This document shows, piece after piece, positions 36,639-43,819 of a stretch of DNA of 64,000 nt. The notes under the pieces are model-generated. The model was not told the origin of the DNA, did no database searches, and saw nothing but the letters and a program-made list of their open reading frames with translations. The DNA comes from an uncultured Alphaproteobacteria bacterium (GTDB lineage: Bacteria > Pseudomonadota > Alphaproteobacteria > Rhodobacterales > Rhodobacteraceae). Numbering within the stretch: position 1 is the first letter of the stretch; each line of letters starts with the position of its first letter. Location: NCBI GenBank assembly GCA_902600895.1, contig CACKLF010000003.1, positions 20,510-84,509 on the forward strand, written 5' to 3'. Made by a program: the position numbers and the translations under genes.

Positions 36639-37871
36639 TCACACTCTTGAATTGGAAAACTTTTTCAGTTCTGCCCGTGCAACCTGTCTTCGATGAACAG
36701 CATCGGGACCATCAGCTAATCTTAAAGTTCTTAGATATGTCCAAGATGCAGCCAGCGGTGTATCTTGACTAATACCCTGTCCTCCAAATACTTGAATTGC
36801 TTCATCTACAACCTTTAAAGCAACTTTTGGAGCAACTACCTTTATTTGGCTTATCCAAGGTGCAGCTGCTTTTGGATCACCCTTATCCATCATCCAAGCA
36901 GCTTTTAGACAAAGTAAACGCGCCTGCTCAATTTCCATTCTGCATTCAGCGATAATATCATAGTTTGCACCAAGTTGGGCCAGTGGTTTACCAAAAGCAA
37001 CTCTCGAGAGTGCTCTTTGGCAAAGCATTTGCAATGCGACTTCAGCAGATCCTATTGCCCGCATACAATGATGAATTCTCCCAGGTCCTAACCTGCCTTG
37101 CGAAATTTCAAACCCACGCCCCTCCCCTAACAACAAATTTTCTTGAGGAACTTCAACATTTTTGAACTTAATATGCATGTGGCCGTGAGGAGCATCATCA
37201 TGACCATAAACTGTCATTGCCCGAAGAACCTCAATTCCTGGAGTATTGGAAGATACTAAAAACATTGAGTGCTTTTTGTGCCTTTGTTCATCATCTTTCC
37301 CGGTTTTAGCCATCACAATGTAAAGTTTACATCGTGGGTCTCCCGCACCAGAAGACCACCATTTTTCTCCATTTAGGATATAGTTTTTTCCAGATTTTTT
37401 TGCTGATAAGGCCATATTTGTTGCGTCAGAGGATGCAACCTGAGGTTCTGTCATTAAATACGCCGAACGGATCTGACCATCTAACAGGGGCTTAAGCCAC
37501 TTTTCTTTATGAGTTTCTTTTGAATATTTTTCTAAAACCTCCATATTGCCAGTGTCAGGCGCTGAACAATTAAATATTTCGGGAGCTAATCTAGATTTTC
37601 CCATTTCTTCAGCCAAGTATGCATATTCAACCGTCGTTAATCCATACCCCTTTTCACTATTTGTTAACCAAAAATTCCATAAATTTCTAGACTTAGCTTT
37701 TTTTTTGAGAGCCTCCATAATCTCTGTCATTTTAGGCGAATATTCAAATCTATTTCCGCATTTTCCAACTTCATCGAAATAACAGTCTTCTTGCGGCCTA
37801 ATATCCTCTTCAATCATTTTCCTGACGGCTTCAATTAAAGGCTTTACCTTCGGTGTAATACCTAAATCCAT
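36639..37871 (-). CDS. Acyl-CoA dehydrogenase, ACAD10/11-type
   Basis: The 410 residues show TEPQVASSDATNMALSAKK (FAD contact), LNGEKWWSSGAGDPRCKLYIVMAKT and the C-terminal VFGGQGISQDTPLAASWTYLRTLRLADGPDAVHRRQVAR. The last motif (DGPDAVH) is characteristic of the ACAD10/11 branch rather than of classical beta-oxidation enzymes. The paired kinase gene follows after 4 nt. A Fur-like palindrome lies about 25-40 nt upstream of the start. The tandem therefore looks like a regulated two-gene module for hydroxylated fatty or short-chain acids. Confidence 0.92.
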   Translation of the reverse strand: MDLGITPKVKPLIEAVRKMIEEDIRPQEDCYFDEVGKCGNRFEYSPKMTEIMEALKKKAKSRNLWNFWLTNSEKGYGLTTVEYAYLAEEMGKSRLAPEIFNCSAPDTGNMEVLEKYSKETHKEKWLKPLLDGQIRSAYLMTEPQVASSDATNMALSAKKSGKNYILNGEKWWSSGAGDPRCKLYIVMAKTGKDDEQRHKKHSMFLVSSNTPGIEVLRAMTVYGHDDAPHGHMHIKFKNVEVPQENLLLGEGRGFEISQGRLGPGRIHHCMRAIGSAEVALQMLCQRALSRVAFGKPLAQLGANYDIIAECRMEIEQARLLCLKAAWMMDKGDPKAAAPWISQIKVVAPKVALKVVDEAIQVFGGQGISQDTPLAASWTYLRTLRLADGPDAVHRRQVARAELKKFSNSRV

Positions 37872-37893
37872 TTAAATCTCCAACTATATAATT

Positions 37894-37912
37894 TATAATG
37901 ATAATCATTAAA
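37894..37912. promoter_or_regulatory. Fur-box-like palindrome upstream of the ACAD gene
   Basis: TATAATGATAATCATTAAA matches the classical Fur box GATAATGATAATCATTATC at 16 of 19 positions by eye. Its core AATGAT-A-ATCATT is a perfect 13-nt palindrome. It lies 23-41 nt before the dehydrogenase start, where it would block transcription. Alphaproteobacteria often use Irr/RirA instead of Fur, and AT-rich DNA makes chance matches easier, so this is a candidate only. Confidence 0.45.
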
Positions 37913-38026
37913 ATGTTATTAAGCAATTTCAAAAACCTTAATTTTATTAACATTAATACTTTTTATTTTTTTTATTACTTGGCGTAATTGACAAAGTTTG
38001 GGTTACTCAATATTAAAAAGTAATGG

Positions 38027-38103
38027 GGGCGCGTAGCTCAGTTGGTTAGAGCAGAACGCTCATAACGTTTTGGTCGCAGGTTCGAGTCCTGCCGCGCCTA
38101 CCA
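38027..38103 (+). tRNA. tRNA with CAT anticodon (elongator Met, possibly Ile2)
   Basis: GGGCGCG pairs with CGCGCCT in the acceptor stem. The D-arm is AGCTCAGTTGGTTAGAGC, the anticodon loop CTCATAA and the T-arm GCAGGTTCGAGTCCTGC, with encoded CCA. A CAT anticodon could be elongator methionine or, after lysidine modification, isoleucine. The sequence alone does not decide. It is not an initiator, since the first pair is G-T and the anticodon stem lacks the three G-C pairs. Confidence 0.93.
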
Positions 38104-38780
38104 TATTTGTTTAAAAAAATAATAACTTAACATTTTTCAGTGACAAGCCTAGTATCAGAGCTATTGCCAAGTTAAGAGCCTGGGAAAACTGATCACAGGA
38201 CTTCAGTGTCAAGTCCAAAAAATCTTAGTTATATGGTCGCAGGTATTCAGTGACAAGCAATGTGATAATTCATGATAAATCAAGATTATTTAAACCTTAT
38301 AAGCATCTGTTAATTATTGTTAATTACTGAAATTATAGTGCAACCCGCTATTCAATTTTTGCTGCGCCCATGATTAACTTTATGCTAAGCTTGTGGTTTT
38401 AATAATTTAAGCTGCAAGTGCGGCACTTTTTAAAAATGTAAAGATAAAATCTTATCTCACCGCATGAGAGTAAACCAATTTGGCAACACTCCAACTCATA
38501 ACATTTTAGTTTTTATAATATTTTCAATTCTAGTTATATTTGTAGATTTTCCATAAAAATGTCATTTTCAATCAAAGTAAGAACTATCCTACCAATATTC
38601 AATTTAAAGAAAAAATATTAACAAATCTGCATAAAACATATTCATTAATTAAAACGATAGATGTTTACAATTTTATTCTCTTTAATATTAGCCAGTGAAA
38701 GGTTATATCTTCAGACTATTGAGATCTAACTCTATAAAGAAGCAAGCACTTTCAGTTGATCTAGGAGGAAATAATCCGCT
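38104..38780. other. Gene-less interval (677 nt) between tRNA and the multi-iron-sulfur cyclase
   Basis: No ORF with a credible start is visible on either strand. The left part has three near copies of TTCAGTGACAAGC, a small hairpin and an 11-nt piece identical to the tRNA T-arm side. The right part is AT-rich and should contain the promoter of the downstream cyclase; I could not settle on one promoter. A strong AGGAGGAA site stands 10 nt before the ATG at 38781. Confidence 0.6.
38136..38258 (+). repeat. Three near-identical TTCAGTGACAAG repeats
   Basis: TTCAGTGACAAGC occurs at 38136-38148 and 38246-38258, and the near copy TTCAGTGTCAAG at 38202-38213. The middle copy is inside the hairpin GGACTT-CAGTGTC-AAGTCC (38198-38216). 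Just before the third copy, TGGTCGCAGGT (38234-38244) repeats 11 nt of the adjacent tRNA. Confidence 0.6.
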
Positions 38781-40550
38781 ATGACTATGAAAAAACCTTT
38801 TGCCGTTGATGTCGTTGAAGGTTCCAACTATTTTTGGTGCAGTTGCGGTCTCAGCAAAAAGCAACCTTTTTGTGATGGAAGTCATGCCGGATCAAAATTT
38901 TCACCAAAGAAATTTACTGCAACTGAATCTAAAAAAGTATTTTTTTGTGGATGTAAAAAAAGTGCAAATAAGCCTTTTTGTGATGGTACCCACAACCAAC
39001 TAAGCGAAGTACAAAGTTTGAAGGAACCTTTTGCTGTTGATGTGGCTGAGGGTTCCAACTATTTTTGGTGCAGTTGTGGTCTCAGCAAAAAGCAACCTTT
39101 TTGTGATGGAAGTCATGCCGGATCAGAATTTTCACCAAAAAAATTTACTGCAACTGAGTCTAAAAAGGTATTTTTTTGTGGATGTAAAAAAAGTTCAAAT
39201 AAACCTTTTTGCGATGGTACCCACAACCAGTTAAGTGACTTGAAAGGTCCAAGCAAATCATTTTTAGCAAATGTACGGCCAGATAACATAAAGATTGATA
39301 TATCGTCGGAGGAATCAATTTTAATCGCCTCACTAAGAAATAATCTTAATCATTTAAGCGCTTGTGGAGGAACTGGTAAATGCTCTACCTGTCGTATTGA
39401 GATACTTGAAGGTCTAGAAAATTGCCTGCCTAGAAATAAACTAGAACAGACCCTAGCTGCAAGATTATCATTCCCATCAAATATTCGGTTAGGATGTCAA
39501 ACAAAAATAAAAGGGGATGTAACCTACAGAAGGCTTTTACTAGATAAGAAGGACGCTGACTTAAGTAATCAGGTAGCCAATCAAAAACTAGAGTCTGTTG
39601 GAACTATAAGAAATTTAACAATATTATTTTGTGATATAAAAGGTTTTACACCATTCTCTGAATCTCTTTCAGCCTACGATGTGATATTTATTTTAAATCG
39701 ATATATTTCGATTATGCGAGAGATCATTATCGATCATGGAGGAGAAATAAACAACTATATAGGTGACGCAATCCTAGCGATATTTGGTTTAAAAGAATCA
39801 AGACAACAATCTCTAAGAGCTGTAAGTACAGCAACGAAAATGCTAGAAGCAATGGATAATTTTAAGTTATATCTCAAACAGGCGTATGGTCGAGAATTTG
39901 ATATAAGGATAGGAATTCATTACGGTGAAGTGATTTCAGGTTCAGTAGGTTTCGGAGAAGACAGAAAAGATACTGTTATTGGAGATGCGGTAAACATAGC
40001 AAGTAGAATAGAGGCAATTAATAAAGAATCTGGCACCAGACTACTTATTTCTGAAAATGTATATGAGCAAGTAAAGAACCATATAAGCGTAAAGAATTTT
40101 CTGCGATTAAAGCTGAGGGGGTCGAGTAACTTGATTACACTCCACGAGGTTAGCCAATTGAAAAGTGACTTCTTAAATTTTAAAGTGATTGAGGAAGAGA
40201 AAATTATTGACAACAGAAAATGGTTCAGAACCTTACCTGTTAGTGAATTAGGCCCAGGTGAAAAGAAGAAGTTCAAATTAAAAAATAGGGAAATTTTATT
40301 AATTAATCAGGGTGACATTTTTGTAATTGAAAATCTTTGTCCTCATATGGATTTACCATTAGACATTGGACAAATTACTGAGGATGATACTATTATGTGT
40401 CCATATCATAATAGTGAATTCTGTTTTAAAACTGGGGAGGTCAGGAAATGGATCGGTGAGGACCCAAAATTGAAACTAGATGACTGTAAACCATTAAAAA
40501 TAATAAATGTACAGAAACGAGATGATTACATTTGGGTTGCAGAGACATAA
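38781..40550 (+). CDS. Multi-iron-sulfur nucleotidyl cyclase: (CDGSH)x4 - ferredoxin - class III cyclase - Rieske
   Basis: One 589-residue reading frame holds four domain types. Residues 20-35 and 56-71, and again 97-112 and 133-148, are CDGSH sites (CSCGLSKKQPFCDGSH, CGCKKSANKPFCDGTH and copies), each able to bind one [2Fe-2S] cluster with a single His ligand. Residues ~160-250 form a plant-type [2Fe-2S] ferredoxin domain (SACGGTGKCSTCRI, later RLGCQ). Residues ~275-445 are the cyclase domain (LFCDIKGFTPFS, NNYIGDAILAIFG, IGDAVNIASRIE) with both metal Asp residues but Asn for the adenine-selecting Lys. Residues ~480-589 are a Rieske domain (NLCPHMDLPL, IMCPYHNSEFC). No membrane helix is seen. 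Up to six clusters flank one catalytic domain, so redox, iron or NO sensing is inferred. A strong AGGAGGAA precedes the ATG. Confidence 0.93.
   Translation: MTMKKPFAVDVVEGSNYFWCSCGLSKKQPFCDGSHAGSKFSPKKFTATESKKVFFCGCKKSANKPFCDGTHNQLSEVQSLKEPFAVDVAEGSNYFWCSCGLSKKQPFCDGSHAGSEFSPKKFTATESKKVFFCGCKKSSNKPFCDGTHNQLSDLKGPSKSFLANVRPDNIKIDISSEESILIASLRNNLNHLSACGGTGKCSTCRIEILEGLENCLPRNKLEQTLAARLSFPSNIRLGCQTKIKGDVTYRRLLLDKKDADLSNQVANQKLESVGTIRNLTILFCDIKGFTPFSESLSAYDVIFILNRYISIMREIIIDHGGEINNYIGDAILAIFGLKESRQQSLRAVSTATKMLEAMDNFKLYLKQAYGREFDIRIGIHYGEVISGSVGFGEDRKDTVIGDAVNIASRIEAINKESGTRLLISENVYEQVKNHISVKNFLRLKLRGSSNLITLHEVSQLKSDFLNFKVIEEEKIIDNRKWFRTLPVSELGPGEKKKFKLKNREILLINQGDIFVIENLCPHMDLPLDIGQITEDDTIMCPYHNSEFCFKTGEVRKWIGEDPKLKLDDCKPLKIINVQKRDDYIWVAET
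38790..39236 (+). repeat. Tandem 231-bp intragenic duplication encoding the dual-CDGSH unit
   Basis: About 216 nt from 38790 repeat at 39021 with a 231-bp period. By eye there are about 17 differences, some twelve synonymous and five changing residues (for example K39 to E and A62 to S). All Cys and His ligands are identical. The pattern fits a fairly recent duplication kept under purifying selection. Confidence 0.9.
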
Positions 40551-40685
40551 TGTGAATATTTGCTATTTACTTTAGCTATTAACAGAAGGTCATATTTTTG
40601 TGACGTTCTATTTAAGACTATTTCACAACCGGTTAGATTTTATATTATAATTCCTCTATGCATTTTTATTGGAACAACAGCATTA

Positions 40686-40734
40686 ACAATCTTAGTCAGT
40701 AAATTTTTTTAAAAAATTTACTGACTAAGATTGT
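40686..40734. terminator. Perfect 24-bp inverted repeat between convergent genes
   Basis: ACAATCTTAGTCAGTAAATTTTTT is followed, after one T, by its exact reverse complement. It lies between the stop of the cyclase (40550) and the stop of the GST (40758). T-runs and A-runs at the centre and the convergent context suggest a bidirectional terminator, though the stem is much longer than usual. Confidence 0.7.
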
Positions 40735-40757
40735 GTTGATCTACTATTAGCAAAATA

Positions 40758-41474
40758 TTAAATTGGACACTCAGCAAATTTGTTGCCTATAGTCTCCAAT
40801 ACTTTGTCAATCTTACCTACCTCTGCAGTAATTTCCTCGATTAGCGGGCAATCTTTGAATGGATTACCGGCATACTCATCTCGGAGTATAGAAAATCCCT
40901 TGGTATCTTTTACCGTTTTTACAATAGTGAACAAAAATATATCTGCATAAGAACAATTATTACCGAGTAAAAACGGCTTAACAATGGTATTTTTTCCGAG
41001 ATATTCCTCTAGCAATTTAGTACGGTTTTTATGGAGGGTTACTAAATTTTTTACACCCTTTTCTTTTCCACCATCAGCTAGTGTATCAGTTAATCTCAAA
41101 TTACGCCAAAAAGGTTCATTATGCCCTGTAATAATATCATGAAAAGGAGAAAGGACATATGAGTAGTAGTCTTGACACCAAGCCCAGTACATACCAATAA
41201 TAGCTCCTTCTTCCGGACTTTTCGGTGTAAGGGGACCTTGGTATTTGGTAATTAAATATTGTACTATTGCCATAGAATCATTCAATTCAAGCCCATTCGA
41301 ATGATCTCTCATCCATGGGACTGTCCCAAAAGGCGCTTCAATATCCTTATCAAAGTCATCACCCATAGGTTTTGACATCATTGAGTTCACTTTTATTCCA
41401 TGCATGGCACAAACAATATTAATTTGTTCTCCACGCCCAACAATTGGAAGGTAAGCTAAATCAATTTCAGGCAT
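40758..41474 (-). CDS. Glutathione S-transferase family protein
   Basis: The thioredoxin-fold N-terminal domain is IDLAYLPIVGRGEQINIVCAMHGIKV, with the cis-Pro region GTVPWMRDHSNGLELNDSMAIVQYLITKY. A helical C-terminal domain follows (YWAWCQDYYSYVLSPFHDII). The strong site AGGAGACAAAA precedes the ATG. It is 238 residues, normal length. Its substrate is unknown. It is the third GST-fold gene in the window. Confidence 0.87.
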   Translation of the reverse strand: MPEIDLAYLPIVGRGEQINIVCAMHGIKVNSMMSKPMGDDFDKDIEAPFGTVPWMRDHSNGLELNDSMAIVQYLITKYQGPLTPKSPEEGAIIGMYWAWCQDYYSYVLSPFHDIITGHNEPFWRNLRLTDTLADGGKEKGVKNLVTLHKNRTKLLEEYLGKNTIVKPFLLGNNCSYADIFLFTIVKTVKDTKGFSILRDEYAGNPFKDCPLIEEITAEVGKIDKVLETIGNKFAECPI

Positions 41475-41666
41475 TTTTGTCTCCTATTTCTGAAAGCAAC
41501 AATTATAATTAAACGGTAAGTTTATTGTATCAAAAATTTCTCAAAGAGAAACTACTTAATTAAATTAATTGAATCCAACTTGGATTGTCATATCACCGTA
41601 TTTCGCGAAAGTTGTATCGCCTTGCTTTACTCGAACAGTATATGCAATATTGAACAAATTATGTTT

Positions 41667-42587
41667 TCACAATGATAAATTAGCAATATGTTCTGGTGAC
41701 AAACCGCAGCAGCCTCCAATAATCCGAGCACCTTCCCCTTTCCATTCTATAGCTTTTTTAGAAAACTGTTCTACTGAAATCACACTTGAAAAGTCCCAAT
41801 TTGGTGAAAGCCAACCACCTGAGTCCGGATAGACCATAATTGGCCCATCATAAAAATCTTTCAAAATTCGTATACAATCTGTAATTAACTCGACGTTTGT
41901 ATGCATTATCCCCAAAACATCAAAATCATAATCTTTTGTCAGATATAAAAGCTCGTTCAAGGGTATAATTTTCTCATCAGTTAAGCTAACAATTCTCCCA
42001 TCTCTTGTTTTTCTTAATGAAAAACCAGCCCAAACAGGCAACCCTACCTCTTTGACCGCTTCAAATACCACCTGCATACGGTCTGGATGATACATCATTT
42101 CTAGAAGAATAAAGTCACAACCATTTTTAACCAAAAATGTAGCCATTTCCTTACAAGTATTAAAAAGTTCATCTCGACTTACTTTTATTTTAGGATCTGA
42201 TTTTTTATCACCATCTGCAATAGGGAAACGGTGTGATACCGAACCTGCAATTAAAATATCATCTCTTCCAGAGGATATCCTTGCATCTTTGGCAGCTTGA
42301 ACAGCTTTTGCATTTATTTCGCTGAATGAATTGCCTAATCCAGCTGCATTTAACATTAATCTGCTGGACGCATAGGTATTAGTTGTAATTATCTCGGAAC
42401 CAGCTCTAATATAATCTAGATGAATTTCGGTTAATATTTTTGTATTTAATGATGCTGACCCACACCAGGAGGCATCCATTTGGACACCCCGCCGTTCAAG
42501 CTCGGTGCCAACACCTCCATCAAGAATTGCAGTTTTACCCTCTTTTAATTTTTTCATCAGTTTTTTATAACGAGAGTACAATTGCAA
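41667..42587 (-). CDS. Homocysteine S-methyltransferase-family protein
   Basis: The barrel starts with AILDGGVGTELERRGV, and EIITTNTYASSRLMLN and the C-terminal GARIIGGCCGLSPEHIANL are family signatures. The paired Zn cysteines are present in GGCCG. The third ligand, normally the Cys of a GxNC motif, is replaced in LGIMHTNVELI, perhaps by the His. Members use S-methylmethionine or betaine-type donors. An alternative ATG at 42557 (MKKLKEGKTAILDGG) would remove ten residues. It follows the VOC-bicupin gene by 15 nt and is probably co-transcribed. Confidence 0.85.
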   Translation of the reverse strand: MQLYSRYKKLMKKLKEGKTAILDGGVGTELERRGVQMDASWCGSASLNTKILTEIHLDYIRAGSEIITTNTYASSRLMLNAAGLGNSFSEINAKAVQAAKDARISSGRDDILIAGSVSHRFPIADGDKKSDPKIKVSRDELFNTCKEMATFLVKNGCDFILLEMMYHPDRMQVVFEAVKEVGLPVWAGFSLRKTRDGRIVSLTDEKIIPLNELLYLTKDYDFDVLGIMHTNVELITDCIRILKDFYDGPIMVYPDSGGWLSPNWDFSSVISVEQFSKKAIEWKGEGARIIGGCCGLSPEHIANLSL

Positions 42588-42602
42588 TCCTTATTTGATA
42601 TG

Positions 42603-43697
42603 TCAATAAAGCTTTGTTTCAAATTTTCCTGGAAGCGAAACCTCTAACAGTTCTAAATCTTTGCTAATGTTTTTATATTGAGTAACCAAACCCGGAGGAA
42701 CAACAAAAGCATCACCAGGTGTTAAAACAAAAGATTCCCTACCCTCTCCTTCTAGGGTCATGCTTCCCTCCATAACAAAGTTAAAGAGAATATCACCAAG
42801 GTGTGAGCTTTTTTGAGTACTTTTCACATTACTTTTCAAATTACTTTTCACCACCTTAACTCCTGCTACTCCATTAGTATTTAGTGAAATAGTTGTATCT
42901 TTTTGCATAAAGCCAGGAATCCTATATTTTTTCCATGGAACATCCTCTGCCTTGAAATGAACAAATTTTTGACCTTGAAATAACCTATCCCTATTAATCA
43001 CACTGTTTGGAAGGTCCATTGAGTGGTCAATGGTGGTTACATGCTCTGCTGGAACCCCAATTTCAATTACTTCGATATTTTCACTAGCATACAATACCTT
43101 ATGCCTAATTTCAGGCGGTTGAATTACACAGTTTCCAGCGAATAATCTAAAAGGATCTCCTTGATCCTCATAAACCAGATCTACCCAGCCTCGGTAGCAA
43201 AAAATTAACTGAAAACCAACTGTATGATAATGAACAGTGTCTGGCACAGGGCCTCCATCAGGGATCCTAATATGACTAGCAATTATTGAACCTCCTAATC
43301 TGTCTGGAATTAGGTCACGATAGTGCATACCTGCGCGTCCAATAATCCAAGGTGCTTGATCAGCTAAACGCCTTACAACAAAGCTATGCTGGGTTGGAGG
43401 CATAACCAGAGGGGGGTTTAATTGATCAATTTCAATTTCGGTGCCGTTGGGCGCAATTAAAAAGCGATCACCATTACAAAACTGATCAGGCACCTCTGTG
43501 AGAATCTTGATTCGGCCACACGAAACAATGGCATTTTTATCGATACGAATTCTAAGACCATAGCCTGAAAACACTGCGACAGTTGGATCATCTGCTGGAT
43601 AAATCATGTCCATTCGAAAACCAAGTTTTTTAGTAAAGAACGGAATATCATCACGTAGCTCCTCAGTAGACAGAACAACCTCAGCACAAGACTCCAT
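42603..43697 (-). CDS. VOC-like plus bicupin fusion protein
   Basis: The first ~85 residues (VVLSTEELRDDIPFFTKKLGFRMDMIYPADDPTVAVFSGYG) look like one half of a glyoxalase/VOC domain. The first cupin follows (HYHTVGFQLIFCYRGWVDLVYEDQG...IRHKVLYA), then a second (FNFVMEGSMTLEGEG...LTPGDAFVVPPG). The first cupin keeps the His residues for metal binding. The substrate is unknown; bicupins include dioxygenases and isomerases. An AAGG site precedes the ATG. It is the first gene of a pair with the homocysteine methyltransferase-like gene. Confidence 0.8.
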   Translation of the reverse strand: MESCAEVVLSTEELRDDIPFFTKKLGFRMDMIYPADDPTVAVFSGYGLRIRIDKNAIVSCGRIKILTEVPDQFCNGDRFLIAPNGTEIEIDQLNPPLVMPPTQHSFVVRRLADQAPWIIGRAGMHYRDLIPDRLGGSIIASHIRIPDGGPVPDTVHYHTVGFQLIFCYRGWVDLVYEDQGDPFRLFAGNCVIQPPEIRHKVLYASENIEVIEIGVPAEHVTTIDHSMDLPNSVINRDRLFQGQKFVHFKAEDVPWKKYRIPGFMQKDTTISLNTNGVAGVKVVKSNLKSNVKSTQKSSHLGDILFNFVMEGSMTLEGEGRESFVLTPGDAFVVPPGLVTQYKNISKDLELLEVSLPGKFETKLY

Positions 43698-43819
43698 AGA
43701 TTACCTTTCTTACTTTAGTATCCACAATTTTTTTGTTTCAATAACCTTGTATAAATAGTAGTTATCAAAATTTTATGAAGAGATCACTTAAAAAAATTTC
43801 CGATTATTAATATTGTTTT

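Noticed and set aside
38136-38258. CRISPR array
   Set aside because: Only three short imperfect copies with unequal spacing and no cas genes in the window.
38416-38431. Hairpin AAGTG-CGG-CACTT followed by Ts as terminator
   Set aside because: Stem of 5 bp with a 3-nt loop, and no upstream gene ends nearby except the tRNA 300 nt away.
38800-39234. Two 67-residue ORFs in an alternative frame of the CDGSH repeats
   Set aside because: They exist only because the repeat duplicates the same out-of-frame sequence.
41569-41832. 87-residue plus-strand ORF
   Set aside because: Mostly antisense to the methyltransferase C-terminus; no ribosome site. The opposite strand gives the more protein-like reading.
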